A stretch of DNA of 64,000 nucleotides from Streptomyces xantholiticus (GTDB lineage Bacteria > Actinomycetota > Actinomycetes > Streptomycetales > Streptomycetaceae): positions 310,001 to 374,000 of the forward strand of contig NZ_BMWB01000002.1 in NCBI RefSeq assembly GCF_014651015.1. The letters are read 5' to 3'. The translations under genes and the position numbers were made by a program. Positions 17,854 to 26,615 of this stretch are shown one piece after another. Below the pieces are notes generated by a model that searched no databases, was not told the DNA's origin, and saw only the letters and a program-made list of their open reading frames with translations. How positions within the stretch are numbered: position 1 is the stretch's first letter; every line of letters begins with the position of its first letter.

Positions 17854-19473
17854 TCACCTCTCCTTCTGCAGTAGGGACAGCGCGGCGATCAGCTCGGCCT
17901 GCGGCTCCGGGCCGACCTCGAGCGCGTCGAGGGGGGCGAGGCGCCGCTCCCGCTCGCCGTTCAGCACCTCGTCGATGTACGTCGTGGCCAGCTCGCTGCC
18001 CTTGTCGCGCAGCCGCAGCGCGCCCTGCGCCCCGATCCGCTCGGCGAGCCGCTCCCCCGCGCTCCGCGCCCGCCGCCCGCCCAGAAGCGACGCGGCCAGC
18101 AAGGCGGCCACGGTCTCGGGGTCGGGCGCGGCGTTGCGCTCCATGCCCCGCACCTCCTCCTCCGCCAGCTCCTCGAGGACCCGGCGCCAGCGGCGTACGG
18201 CCATACCGATCCGCTCCCCCACCTCCAGGTCACGCCGTCGGTTCAGCGGGACGGCGGCCGCCGCGGGCTCGCGCCGCCAGGCGTTCTCGACCTGCTCGTC
18301 GGCGGCGGCGACGGCGCACTGCAGCAGGGCCGACAGGCTGGCGACGAGCGAGTCCAGCAGCTCGCCGGCCGAACTGTCGCGGGGGTAGCCGCGCCAACGC
18401 GTCCGCGCGTCCCCTGCCAGCACGGCACCGGCACGCAGCTGCCTGCCCACCCGTTGGCGCTCCGTCTCGTACGCCTCTTCCACCGCGGTCGTGAGCCGTA
18501 CGGCCGCCGCGTACTGGGCGGCGACGGCGCTCGCGAGCTCCGGCATCCGCACATTGAGTGAATCGATCACCCCACCGGCCGTACGGGCCATGGCCTGCTG
18601 ACGCGCCGCCGGGTCCTGCGCCCGGTGGGCGAGCCAGGCGAACAGCGCCGCGACGGCCGTGTTGGGCAGCAGCCCGTTCGAGCCACCGGCCGACTCGGGC
18701 AGCTCCGGGATGGTGAACCGCGGCACCTCGCCGAGCCCCGCCTTGGTCAGCAGCGCCGCGTACTGCCGCGACACCTCCTCGATCACCTGGTGCGGCACCC
18801 GGTCGAGCACGGTGACCAGCGTGGCGTTGTACTCCTTGGCCGTACGCAGCAGATGCCATGGCACGGCGTCGGCGTAGCGCGAGGCTGTCGTCACCATCAC
18901 CCACACGTCGGCGGCGCAGATCAACTCACCGGCCAGCAGCCGGTTCTCGACGACGAGCGAGTCGATGTCCGGCGCGTCGAGCAGTGCGAGGCCGCGCGGC
19001 AGGGAGGATGCGGTCTCGATCCGCAGCGCCTTCTCCTCCACGGCGGCCCGACCACCCGTCCTGCGGGGCAGGGGCTCCTCCTCCAGCTCGTCCTGCGGCG
19101 GCAGCCAGACGCGCGTGAACTGCGGCAGCACCCGCTTCCCCGCGAACCAGTGGTGGTCGTCGGGGTGACACACCAGCACCGGCGTACGGGTGGTGGGCCG
19201 CAGCACCCCCGCCTCGCTGACCCGCCGCCCCACAAGGGAATTGACCAGCGTGGACTTACCGGCCCCCGTGGACCCGCCGATGACCACGAGCATGGGCGCT
19301 TCGGGCTCTTTGAGGCGAGGTACCAGATAGTCGTCGAGCTGGGCGAGCAGTTCGGCCCGCGTCTGCCGCGCCCGTGGCGCGCCGGCCAGCGGAAGCGGTA
19401 GACGCACGGCGGCGACACGGTCGCGCAGGGCGGAAAGTGCGTCGATCAGCTGAGGCCGTGCATCCAAGGTCAC
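17854..19473 (-). CDS. dynA: Dynamin-like GTPase (DynA-like)
   Basis: About 540 residues. P-loop [10 protein letters not shown] at 66-75, switch [11 protein letters not shown]3 DAPDID and a helical C-terminal half with no strong membrane segment. It is the first gene of the pair with the membrane-anchored GTPase downstream. Streptomyces DynA acts with DynB in sporulation septation; assignment is from family and arrangement. The start is uncertain: GTG at 19473 or 19476 gives the N-terminus [13 protein letters not shown] that I would expect for the family, but no strong ribosome binding site is seen and the frame stays open upstream to 19593. Confidence 0.75.
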   Translation of the reverse strand: MTLDARPQLIDALSALRDRVAAVRLPLPLAGAPRARQTRAELLAQLDDYLVPRLKEPEAPMLVVIGGSTGAGKSTLVNSLVGRRVSEAGVLRPTTRTPVLVCHPDDHHWFAGKRVLPQFTRVWLPPQDELEEEPLPRRTGGRAAVEEKALRIETASSLPRGLALLDAPDIDSLVVENRLLAGELICAADVWVMVTTASRYADAVPWHLLRTAKEYNATLVTVLDRVPHQVIEEVSRQYAALLTKAGLGEVPRFTIPELPESAGGSNGLLPNTAVAALFAWLAHRAQDPAARQQAMARTAGGVIDSLNVRMPELASAVAAQYAAAVRLTTAVEEAYETERQRVGRQLRAGAVLAGDARTRWRGYPRDSSAGELLDSLVASLSALLQCAVAAADEQVENAWRREPAAAAVPLNRRRDLEVGERIGMAVRRWRRVLEELAEEEVRGMERNAAPDPETVAALLAASLLGGRRARSAGERLAERIGAQGALRLRDKGSELATTYIDEVLNGERERRLAPLDALEVGPEPQAELIAALSLLQKER

Positions 19474-19771
19474 CACAAGCGAAGAATGCCCAATTTTGGA
19501 GGCTTTTTGAAGCGTATGACGATCTCTGCGCGCCGATCCGACAGACGGGACACATGGGGCGAGTGGGACGCAGGCATAACGAGTGCACAACACCCTGCGG
19601 CGCGAGACGTCAAAAGCGATGCACGAATCGCGCCTGCCTGCGATTATCGGTTCGCTTCACCGAACCTCCACATCGTGCCACGCAGGTGAAGCAACCGGGC
19701 CAAGGCGATCGGAGCCCTATCCTTGTGCCCAGCAAGGTCAAGGACCACCCGAGTGGGTCTCCAGGCCACCG

Positions 19772-19844
19772 GCCCCCGTAGCTCAGTGGATAGAGCAGGC
19801 GCCTTCTAAGCGCTTGGCCGCAGGTTCGAGTCCTGCCGGGGGCG
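19772..19844 (+). tRNA. tRNA-Arg (anticodon TCT)
   Basis: A 73-base cloverleaf. Acceptor stem GCCCCCG pairs with CGGGGGC, D arm GCTC/GAGC, anticodon stem GGCGC/GCGCT with loop CTTCTAA (anticodon TCT at 19805-19807) and T arm GCAGG/CCTGC with TTCGAGT. Discriminator base is G and CCA is not encoded. It reads the AGA codon, rare in this genome type. Confidence 0.96.
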
Positions 19845-19863
19845 CACACCGCGCACCACCGAG

Positions 19864-19889
19864 AGGCCCTCCACCCCGGAGGGCCTTTT
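19864..19889 (+). terminator. Rho-independent terminator of tRNA-Arg
   Basis: The stem GGCCCTCC/GGAGGGCC with a short loop is followed by TTTT, 20 bases past the tRNA 3' end. Confidence 0.85.
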
Positions 19890-20058
19890 CGCTGGTCAGA
19901 GGCACCCTAGCGGGCGGGGCGTAGCGGAGACGTAAGCGCCGGACCGCCCTCGGGTGATCACGAGGGGCATCCGGCACTGTCCGGCTGTCACCGGGTTCCT
20001 GCTGGTGGCCCTGTCGAATACGTGTCGAAGTTTCACGGGGCGGGTCAGCGATCTTGCG

Positions 20059-20343
20059 TCAGGCCGGGAAGGTCTCCCCCGCCTCGCCGCCGCCGAGGCC
20101 GGGGGAGACCCGAGGCGCAGCGAGCGCAGGTTGCGAGCAGGACCGGCACGCCGTTGCCCGCCCATTCGACGACCTGCGCCGACGGGATGCCGGCGTTGCG
20201 CCGGTCCTTGAGCCCCCTACCTCGTGGACCTTCCCACGCGCCCGTCCACTGCTTCCCACCTCCGGCTGCGCGGGGCCGAACAGCAGTTCGCCCCACTGGT
20301 CTTCGCCGTCCGGCAGCCGCGCATCCATGACGCGCTTGACCAC
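20059..20343 (-). CDS. Small ORF downstream of the flavoprotein, probably chimeric
   Basis: A 94-residue frame starting at GTG 20343, 28 bases past the flavoprotein stop, with an excellent ribosome binding site (GGAGGAAG). The first 45 residues (MVKRVMDARLPDGEDQW and on) look like a real protein start. The remainder is Arg/Ser/Ala-rich and crosses, in another frame, the integrase remnant at 20108-20212. I infer that a genuine small gene was cut and its 5' end now runs into foreign sequence. No domain recognised. Confidence 0.4.
   Translation of the reverse strand: MVKRVMDARLPDGEDQWGELLFGPAQPEVGSSGRARGKVHEVGGSRTGATPASRRRRSSNGRATACRSCSQPALAAPRVSPGLGGGEAGETFPA
20108..20212 (-). pseudogene. Tyrosine integrase C-terminal remnant
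   Basis: Read leftward, this stretch gives RNAGIPSAQVVEWAGNGV followed by PVLLATCARCASG. It matches the final helices of Streptomyces tyrosine recombinases, where (L)NAGVPP.QVAEWAGHSV..LL..YAKCLDG is typical and a Tyr sits where Cys now stands (ATCARC versus xxYAKC). The upstream catalytic Arg and His boxes are absent. It lies about 260 bases beyond tRNA-Arg, oriented toward it, which is the usual position of an integrase next to its attachment site. Confidence 0.6.
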
Positions 20344-20371
20344 GGCGCTTCCTCCGGCCGGCCCCGGGGCG

Positions 20372-20935
20372 TCAGCTCCGGCGCCGGCTCGCGGCAGCAA
20401 GGAGATCCAGGGCCTCCTGCCAGCGGAAGCGGTCCGTGCCACCGCCGCCCTCGGGCCGGTACGAGCCGATCAGGACGCCCATCTCCCGGAGACGTTCCAG
20501 GCTGCGCGGATAGGCGGGGTGGGCGGCCTGTGCGGCGCTCAGGCAGGGGAGGGCAATCGTCGGGATGCCGCAGCCGTAGGCCTCGCACAGAATGCCCAGG
20601 GCGAGCGTGTCGGAGATCCCGGCGGCCCACTTGTTGATCGTGTTGAAGGTCGCCGGGGCGACCGCGATGGCGTCGGCCGGGGGCAGCGGCCGTGGGTCGC
20701 CCGGTGCGCGCCAGGCCGAGCGGATCGGGTAGCCGGTCCGGGTCTCGATCGCTTCGGCGTCGATGAAGCGGAGGCCCTGGGGCGTGGCGACGACGCCCAC
20801 GTCCCAGCTCTGTTCCTGTGCGGCCGTGATCAGTTCGCCGACGTCGCCGGCTATCTGGGAGGCGCAGACGACGACGTAGAGGAACGGCTTCTTCGGCGGT
20901 TCGGGCTGTGCGGACAGTCCGGGCTGCTCGGTCAC
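20372..20935 (-). CDS. Flavoprotein, phosphopantothenoylcysteine decarboxylase-like fold
   Basis: 187 residues. The HFCD flavoprotein fold is visible: an N-terminal strand YVVVCASQIAGD, GVVATPQGLRFID, the FMN-binding segment ADAIAVAPATFNTINKWAAGI and the closing strand IPTIALPCL. Members decarboxylate cysteine-containing substrates or act as FMN reductases; which applies here cannot be told. The GTG at 20935 follows AGGAG by eight bases. The gene is isolated except for the small ORF immediately downstream. Confidence 0.83.
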   Translation of the reverse strand: MTEQPGLSAQPEPPKKPFLYVVVCASQIAGDVGELITAAQEQSWDVGVVATPQGLRFIDAEAIETRTGYPIRSAWRAPGDPRPLPPADAIAVAPATFNTINKWAAGISDTLALGILCEAYGCGIPTIALPCLSAAQAAHPAYPRSLERLREMGVLIGSYRPEGGGGTDRFRWQEALDLLAAASRRRS

Positions 20936-21409
20936 GCGGGGACTCCTGGTCAGCGGGTGGAGCAAGGGGGTTCGGGCAGCGTACGGCCCGCTGGACGACC
21001 GGGTCTCGTGCGACGAGGACTTCGTCTTGCACGGGGCACGGGAGTCGGCGCCACCACGGAGCGCACGATGCTGGTCGCTCTACCGCCGGCTCCGCCGCCG
21101 CGGTTCGCCGGGGCGGTTCCGTGCCGTCGGCCAGGGTTACGACCACGAGCTCACGGCGCCGGCCTGCGGCTACGGGTCGATGGCGCGGACTGCCCCGCCT
21201 CGACGTACCGGCAGAAAGGTCCTGCGCACAACCGTGCGCAGGACCTTTCGCCTTGCCCGCAGCCGATGCGTCGGGCCGTACGGACTGCGCGGGTTGAACA
21301 CCCCGGCGCTCGGGCCCGTACTCCCCCTTGCGTGCCGTGCCAGCCGCGACATCAGCTCCCCGAGCGCCCTTCAGCAACTGTTCTCTCCATGCCGAGCCGG
21401 GAGGCATCC
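20936..21409. other. 474-base gap without a supported gene
   Basis: Neither strand gives a convincing protein. It contains the perfect hairpin at 21215-21248. The leftward strand is open for long stretches but shows no recognisable motif; a decayed gene upstream of the flavoprotein is possible. Confidence 0.5.
21215..21248. terminator. Perfect 15-bp hairpin, probable bidirectional terminator
   Basis: AAAGGTCCTGCGCAC and its exact complement flank a 4-base loop (AACC). The A-rich start and T-rich end allow it to work in both directions. No convincing gene ends next to it, so it may be a leftover of a lost gene. Confidence 0.6.
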
Positions 21410-22111
21410 ATGCATTCGAATCGACGCGCAGCACGTTCCGGGGTCTCGATGCGGGTCGTCGCAATCGTCACCGCCGCCGTGGCCGTGGTGGCCCTTGTGA
21501 TCGTCTCGCTCCAGACGGGAAGCGGAGAGGCCACCGCCGGTACCGCGGCGGCGGGCGGGTCCGCGCAGCACGGTGCCGGACATGCGGGGGCCGGATACTC
21601 CGGTGCGACCGCCGCGGAGGCCCAGGGGCCGCAGAAGGTGACCGAGGTGGACCGGACGTTCCTCGTGAAGGTGCGGCAGGCCGGACTCTGGGAGATACCC
21701 GCCGGGCGACTCGCTCAGACGCATGCCTCCAGCGAAGCCGTGAAGCGGGCCGGACTGCACCTTCTCGACGGTCACAGCAAGCTCGACCAGCTCGTCCGCG
21801 AGGACGCCAAGATCCTGGGTGTGGAGCTTCCCAATGAGGCCACCGCGGAACAGCAGGGCTTCGTGACGCAGATGGAGAACGCCCAGGGCGCCGAGTTCGA
21901 CCGGCTCTTCGCAAACCTGCTGCGCTCCTCGCACGGCAAGATCTTCGCCACGATCGCGGAGGTCAGGGCCTCCACGCAGAACGACCTGATCCGTCGTCAC
22001 GCACGCCAGGCGAACCAGACGGTGCTGGACCACATGGAGGTCCTCGAGGACACCGGGCTCGTCGACGCGGCGACGCTCGCGGAGGTCGAGGCCGCGGTGG
22101 CGCCGAAGTAG
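21410..22111 (+). CDS. DUF4142 exported protein
   Basis: 233 residues. A basic N-terminus and hydrophobic segment (about 16-34, VVAIVTAAVAVVALVIVSL) act as signal anchor or signal peptide. A Gly/Ala/His linker (about 40-72) follows, then a four-helix ferritin-like DUF4142 domain (about 78-230) with the usual DRTFLVKVRQAGLWEI, HLLDGHSKLD and DLIRRHARQANQTVL helices. The function of the family is not established. The ATG at 21410 follows GGGAGG. It is alone on its strand. Confidence 0.85.
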   Translation: MHSNRRAARSGVSMRVVAIVTAAVAVVALVIVSLQTGSGEATAGTAAAGGSAQHGAGHAGAGYSGATAAEAQGPQKVTEVDRTFLVKVRQAGLWEIPAGRLAQTHASSEAVKRAGLHLLDGHSKLDQLVREDAKILGVELPNEATAEQQGFVTQMENAQGAEFDRLFANLLRSSHGKIFATIAEVRASTQNDLIRRHARQANQTVLDHMEVLEDTGLVDAATLAEVEAAVAPK

Positions 22112-22159
22112 TGCGACCGCCCCGTGCGCCGCGGGCGGGCGAACACCAAGCCGCCGAGG

Positions 22160-22186
22160 GGAAGTAAATTCCCTTGCACTGTGCAA
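22160..22186. promoter_or_regulatory. Two adjacent dyads, possible regulator operator
   Basis: GGGAA-gtaaa-TTCCC is followed directly by TTGCAC-T-GTGCAA, a perfect 13-base palindrome. The second resembles MarR-family half sites. It lies about 210 bases beyond the stop of the MarR gene, so it is not that gene's promoter. What it would control is unclear. Confidence 0.3.
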
Positions 22187-22398
22187 TGCTTCCCGTGGTG
22201 GAGGACCCGGCTTCTCGCCGGCCTCTGCCCGGGAGCGGCACTGGCACGGTGACGCAGCTCGACACGGTACGCCGACGAGTCGACCGGGTCCTCCCCGTCC
22301 ACAGACCGTCCGTACCAGGAACGCCCGCCGTACGGGGCGACGGACATAAGCGCATTCAGGCGCCGGCACTCAGGCGCACGCAGCACCGGGCGGAGCTT

Positions 22399-22938
22399 TC
22401 AGTGCCCGGCGCGCGGGTCCAGGTCCGACCAGCCCAGCGGATACAGCTCGCCGTCCTGGTCGGGGACCGTCGGTTCACCGCCGGCTTCCGTGAAGGCGGC
22501 CAGCGCGTCGACGAGTGCGGCCCGCTGCACGGGGTCGAGCCGTTCGACGATGGCGCCGATCTCCATGCGGCGCTGGGCGGTCACGTCCTCGACGATGCGC
22601 CGGCCTTCCCTCGTCAGCCGCAGCACCGTCTCACGCCGGTTGTCCGGGTTGACCTGCCGGTCCGCCAGGCCCGCAGCGATCAGCCGGTCCATCATGCGCA
22701 TGGCCGTCGACGGGTTCACGCCGAGCCGGTCGGCGAGCGCGACGAGCTTCGCGGGCCCTTCCAGCGAGAGCACCACCAGCAGCCGGAACTGCGGCAGCGT
22801 CACTCGGTCCTCCACCGCGGCGAGCGAGCGTGCGGAGAGGGCGACGAGCAGTCGGGACGCGGTCAGCACCGCACGGGTCACCGCGTCGACGTCGTCCATC
22901 CCCCGTGAGGAGTACGAGGAGTGCGCTGGTTCGGTCAT
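22399..22938 (-). CDS. MarR-family transcriptional regulator
   Basis: 179 residues. The winged-helix core is complete: VTLPQFRLLVVL, recognition helix NPSTAMRMMDRL, the wing DRQVNPDNRRETVLRLT and the dimerising C-terminal helix. It should bind DNA as a dimer and respond to a small ligand or oxidant. The ATG at 22938 was chosen for the natural N-terminus MTEPAHSS; the GAAG upstream is very close, and ATG 22899 is an alternative. The adjacent gene on the same strand is the DUF1772 protein, 452 bases upstream; a functional link is unproven. Confidence 0.88.
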   Translation of the reverse strand: MTEPAHSSYSSRGMDDVDAVTRAVLTASRLLVALSARSLAAVEDRVTLPQFRLLVVLSLEGPAKLVALADRLGVNPSTAMRMMDRLIAAGLADRQVNPDNRRETVLRLTREGRRIVEDVTAQRRMEIGAIVERLDPVQRAALVDALAAFTEAGGEPTVPDQDGELYPLGWSDLDPRAGH

Positions 22939-23390
22939 TTCTTCTTTGTATCGTGCGCCGGCCTCGCACCCCACGGCGACCTCGCAGCAGGCGCCCCGTC
23001 CGGCTCACGACTCGGGGCGCCGCCCTCCTCTGGCACGGCGGTAGCGGATCAGCGGCATCGCTGCGTCGTCGTGCGGCGGCACCTGCGTCGAGGCACAGGC
23101 GGGGCGGCGGCGGCCGCGGCCGGGCTCGGCCACAGGACGCCAAACGGCGGGCGTGCCGGTCGGCCGACACCCCGCCGACTGCGAACGCCGCGGAGGAACC
23201 CGGCGGTTCGGGCGGATCAGCAGCCACGCCCCGGCCCGGGGGAGAGAGCGGTCGAGCAGGGCGAGGACGAGCCCGAACGGCCGGGGGTCCGGATGGGGTG
23301 ACACGTCCAGAGCCCGGCGTCGAGCAGGTCGGGCCGCCGCCCGCGGCGGGCCGGTTCTGCGGCCCTCGGGACCCGTCGCGGCCCGCCCAT
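22939..23390. other. 452-base gap without a supported gene
   Basis: Extremely GC-rich with long open frames on both strands but no recognisable protein, ribosome binding site or hairpin with a T run. The AT-richer stretch beside 22939 may hold the MarR promoter. Confidence 0.5.
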
Positions 23391-23864
23391 TCACGGCACA
23401 GCGGCCCAGACGACACATGCGAAAGCGGCGAGTGCAAGGAGGGTGCGGACCAGGTGGAAGGCGTTCCACCGGGACTCGAAGGCCGCCCGGGCGTCCCGGT
23501 CGGGCACGGGCGGGGCCGCATTCTCCGATGCCGCGAGGGCGTTGTTCAGCGGGACGTTGCCGGCGGCGGTGATGAGATGGCCGGCGATCGCGCAGACCAG
23601 CGCGGCGAGGACCAGCCACCGGTCGGCCGTTGTCCGGCCTTCGACCGGGACGAAGAGGGCGGCGGCCGGGAAGCCGACGGCCCCCAGGAAGACCAGCAGG
23701 AACGTGGCGCGCGGCACCTTCTCGTTGATGCGCCGCATGGCGGCCGTGAACTGCTCGTCGGACAGGCGCGCAAGAGCGGGCATGATGCCGGTCAGGAAGA
23801 TCAGGTAGAAGCCCGCGTACAGGCCCGTGGAGACGACGGCGAGTGCGAGCAGCGGGGTGGCCAT
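23391..23864 (-). CDS. DUF1772 membrane protein (anthrone oxygenase-like family)
   Basis: 157 residues with four hydrophobic segments (about 1-30, 53-72, 82-102 and 137-157). The N-terminus MATPLLALAVVSTGLYAGFY and internal loop with PLNNAL fit DUF1772. Some members next to polyketide genes act as anthrone oxygenases, but most are uncharacterised, and no polyketide genes are here. It would lie in the cytoplasmic membrane. ATG start; monocistronic as far as can be seen. Confidence 0.8.
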   Translation of the reverse strand: MATPLLALAVVSTGLYAGFYLIFLTGIMPALARLSDEQFTAAMRRINEKVPRATFLLVFLGAVGFPAAALFVPVEGRTTADRWLVLAALVCAIAGHLITAAGNVPLNNALAASENAAPPVPDRDARAAFESRWNAFHLVRTLLALAAFACVVWAAVP

Positions 23865-23969
23865 GCCTTCATGATGGCGTGACGCGAAGGGTGACGTGCC
23901 GTTGTTTCATGTGTGGGCGGCGGTCCGGGGTCGGTCGACGACGGCCCCGGACCGCTCGCCCGCGAGGCC

Positions 23970-25577
23970 TCAGTCGCCCGACCGCCGGTGCGCCTGCCCG
24001 ATGGCGTCCGCCAGTTCGCCGACCGCGTCGTCCTCCGTCTCCTTGGCCAGCGCCCGTGCCCGGTCCTCCAGTGCGGCCAGGCCAGGGGCGCCCGGCATCG
24101 AACCGCCGCGCAGCGACTCGGCGAAGTAGGCCGCGACCGCGGTGATCTGGAGCCGCATCGACGGCGCGCCCCACAGGGAGCCGTCGATCGAGTCGGTCTC
24201 GACCGAACCGCTCTCCTCGTGCGGCGCCCGCGTCCTCGGGTCGAGCCAGCGCACGGTCGCGGTCGCGACATGGCCGCTCGCGCCTTCCCTCAGGCGCACG
24301 GCGTAGAGCGCGGTGACGGTGTGGCCGGGGCCGACCTCGCCGCCGTCCACCCGGTCGTTGCGGAAGTCCCCGTCCGCGACCTCGCGGTTCTCGTAGCCGA
24401 TGAGCCGGAACTGCTTGACGGTCTGCTGGTCGAACGCGACCTGTGCCTTGGCGTCCCGCGCCCGCAGTTCGATGTGGCGGGGCAACTGGTCGACGAAGAC
24501 CTTGCGTGCCTCCTCCTCGGTGGACACGTAGGTGGTGTGGCCGTCGCCCTTGTCGGCGAGGCGTTCCATCAGGTCGTCGCCGTAGTCACTGCCGACGCCG
24601 ATGCCGAACAGCGTGATGCCGTGGTCCCGTCGGGCGTCTTGGATCCGTTCGAGGATGGCCTCGGCCTCCGTCTCGCCGGTGTTGGCGAGGGCGTCGGACA
24701 GCAGCACCACGCGGTTGGTGGCGCCCTTCCTGCGGCCTTCGACGGCTTCGTCGTAGCCGGTTGTGACGCCGGCCTCCACGTTGGTGGAGTCGGTTGGCTC
24801 CAGTTCGTCGACGACGGAGTGGATGCGGTCGCGGTTGCCGTCGAGGCGGGTCATCGGCAGCCGGGTCTCCGCCTCGCCGCTGAAGGTGACGACGGCGACC
24901 GAGTCGTCGTCGCGCAATTGGTCGGTGAGGGTGCCGAGGGACTTCTTGACGAGGTCGAGCCGGCCGGGTTCGGACATGGAGCCGGAGATGTCGATCACGA
25001 AGGTGAGGGCGGCGGGAGGCCGGTCCGCCTCGCGGTCCTCGGCCCGGGTGGAGAGCCCGACGCGGACGAGGGACCAGTTGTCGCCGTCGTAGTCGGGGGT
25101 GTCGCCGCCGGAGGCCTTGATCTCGCCGTCGGCGCCGGCGTTCGGCCGCGCCCCGTCGACGGTCACGGAGAAGCCGTTGCCCCCGGGCCGCGGATAGTCC
25201 TGGCGGAAGCTGTTGATGAACTCTTCCGGCCGGACCTGCCTCTGCGCCGGCATGCCGCCCTCCTTGAGGAGGCGGCGCGTGTAGTCGTAGGAGGCGGTGT
25301 CCACGTCGAGGGCGAAGGTGGACAGGTAGTCGGCCGGCGGCGCGAAGTCACGCTTCTCCTCGCCGCTCTCGTCGCCCTCACGGCTCGGCGCGCCCTTGCC
25401 GCCGTCGGGCAGGACGGGCTCGGGCGCGCCGTCGGGCCGCCCTCCGTCGTAGCTCGAGTCGGTGGCCTGATTGTCGGAACCGGCCCCGCAGCCGGCCGTC
25501 AGCAGTACGCCACCGGCCAGAACGGCCGCCACGACTGCCCTGCCCCTCCTCGAACCGGTCCCTGTACGGAACTTCAT
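23970..25577 (-). CDS. VWA-domain lipoprotein (YfbK-like)
   Basis: 535 residues. A lipoprotein signal ends in LLTAGC with the lipidated Cys at 30. A linker and a DUF3520/YfbK-type N-terminal domain (about 80-170) precede a VWA domain with an intact metal site DISGS at 196-200 and a LLSDALANTGE turn. The C-terminal domain (about 370-530) carries the DUF3520 signature. The protein would sit on the outer face of the membrane. The ATG at 25577 follows a GGGGGAG run and gives the proper signal peptide. Its function is unknown; the family is widespread beside stress and ABC genes. Confidence 0.88.
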   Translation of the reverse strand: MKFRTGTGSRRGRAVVAAVLAGGVLLTAGCGAGSDNQATDSSYDGGRPDGAPEPVLPDGGKGAPSREGDESGEEKRDFAPPADYLSTFALDVDTASYDYTRRLLKEGGMPAQRQVRPEEFINSFRQDYPRPGGNGFSVTVDGARPNAGADGEIKASGGDTPDYDGDNWSLVRVGLSTRAEDREADRPPAALTFVIDISGSMSEPGRLDLVKKSLGTLTDQLRDDDSVAVVTFSGEAETRLPMTRLDGNRDRIHSVVDELEPTDSTNVEAGVTTGYDEAVEGRRKGATNRVVLLSDALANTGETEAEAILERIQDARRDHGITLFGIGVGSDYGDDLMERLADKGDGHTTYVSTEEEARKVFVDQLPRHIELRARDAKAQVAFDQQTVKQFRLIGYENREVADGDFRNDRVDGGEVGPGHTVTALYAVRLREGASGHVATATVRWLDPRTRAPHEESGSVETDSIDGSLWGAPSMRLQITAVAAYFAESLRGGSMPGAPGLAALEDRARALAKETEDDAVGELADAIGQAHRRSGD

Positions 25578-25727
25578 CCGGTCTCCCCCTCGGGTCGTCG
25601 GCACTTGTGAATGTGACGTCCCAGGTGGCCGGAAGGAGCAGTCGAAGGAGTTGCGGAAGGGTCTCGATGCGGCAACGGGACGGGGCTTTCGCCCCCTACG
25701 CCCCGCTCTGCCCTTACCCCCGCTCTG

Positions 25728-26615
25728 CTAGGACACGATGTCCTTACGGGCGAAGTTCCGGAAGGCGAGCGCGAACAGCACCAGCGCGTAAGTGACGGAC
25801 ACCGACGCGCCCTTGAGCATGCCGCTCCACTCCAGCTGCGGCTGCAGGGCGTCGATCCAGGCGAACTGCCAGTGCGCGGGCAGCGCTTCGCGCCAGCCGC
25901 CCAGCGCCGTCACCGCGTCCAGCACATTGCCGATGATGGTCAGGCCGACGGCGCCGCCGACCGCGCCCAGCGGGGCGTCGGTCTTGGTGGACAGCCAGAA
26001 GGCCAGAGCGGCGGTGACCAGTTGGGAGACGAACACGAACGCCACGACGAGACCGATCCTGGCCAGTGTGTCGCCGGCCGCCAGCGATCCGCCGGTGGGC
26101 AGCTTCAGCGGCCCCCAGCCGTAGGCGATCGTGCCCGAGATCAGCCCGACCAGCGGCAGCAGCAGCATCGCGGCGGCGCTGAAGCCGAGCGCCACGGCCA
26201 GCTTCGACCACAGCAGCCTGGTACGCGGCACGGGAGCGGCCAGCAGATAGCGAAGGGAGGACCAGTTGGCCTCGGAGGCGACCGTGTCGCCGTGGAACAG
26301 TGCCACCGGCACCACCAGCAGAAAGCCGGCGGACACGAACAGGCAAGTGGCCGCGAAGTTCGCGCCGGAGGCGGTGGCGGTGTCCATCAGGGTGATCCGG
26401 CCGCGTTCCCGGCCGTCCGGGGTGCCTCCGATCGCGAAGGCCGCGATCAGGACGAGCGGCAGCGCGCCCAACACGGCGGCCATCACCAGTGTCCGGCGGC
26501 GCTTCAGCTGCCTCACGGCCTCCACCCGGAGCGGAAGAGTGTGCCGGGCACGGTAGCCGGGGGCGGACTCGACGAGCACCGCGCTCGGCGTGCCGGTCTC
26601 CACGGGCGCGCTCAT
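25728..26615 (-). CDS. ABC-2 type permease partner of the fusion ATPase
   Basis: 295 residues with about six hydrophobic segments (LVMAAVLGALPLVLIAAFAI, CLFVSAGFLLVVPVALF, LAVALGFSAAAMLLLPLVG and others). ABC-2 permease features include the SSLRYLLAAPVPRTRLLWSK loop facing the ATPase. It is translated by ATGA overlap directly after the hydrolase-ATPase fusion and should form the membrane channel for it. The substrate is unknown; drug, lipid or peptide export are all compatible. Confidence 0.88.
   Translation of the reverse strand: MSAPVETGTPSAVLVESAPGYRARHTLPLRVEAVRQLKRRRTLVMAAVLGALPLVLIAAFAIGGTPDGRERGRITLMDTATASGANFAATCLFVSAGFLLVVPVALFHGDTVASEANWSSLRYLLAAPVPRTRLLWSKLAVALGFSAAAMLLLPLVGLISGTIAYGWGPLKLPTGGSLAAGDTLARIGLVVAFVFVSQLVTAALAFWLSTKTDAPLGAVGGAVGLTIIGNVLDAVTALGGWREALPAHWQFAWIDALQPQLEWSGMLKGASVSVTYALVLFALAFRNFARKDIVS

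Noticed and set aside
19783..19977. Leftward ORF of 64 residues over the tRNA gene
   Set aside because: It is antisense to tRNA-Arg (the PPAGLEPA-type translation is a classic artefact of tRNA loci).
22631..23521. Leftward 296-residue ORF across the MarR gene and gap
   Set aside because: Pro/Arg/Gly-rich with no motifs, and out of frame with the MarR HTH.
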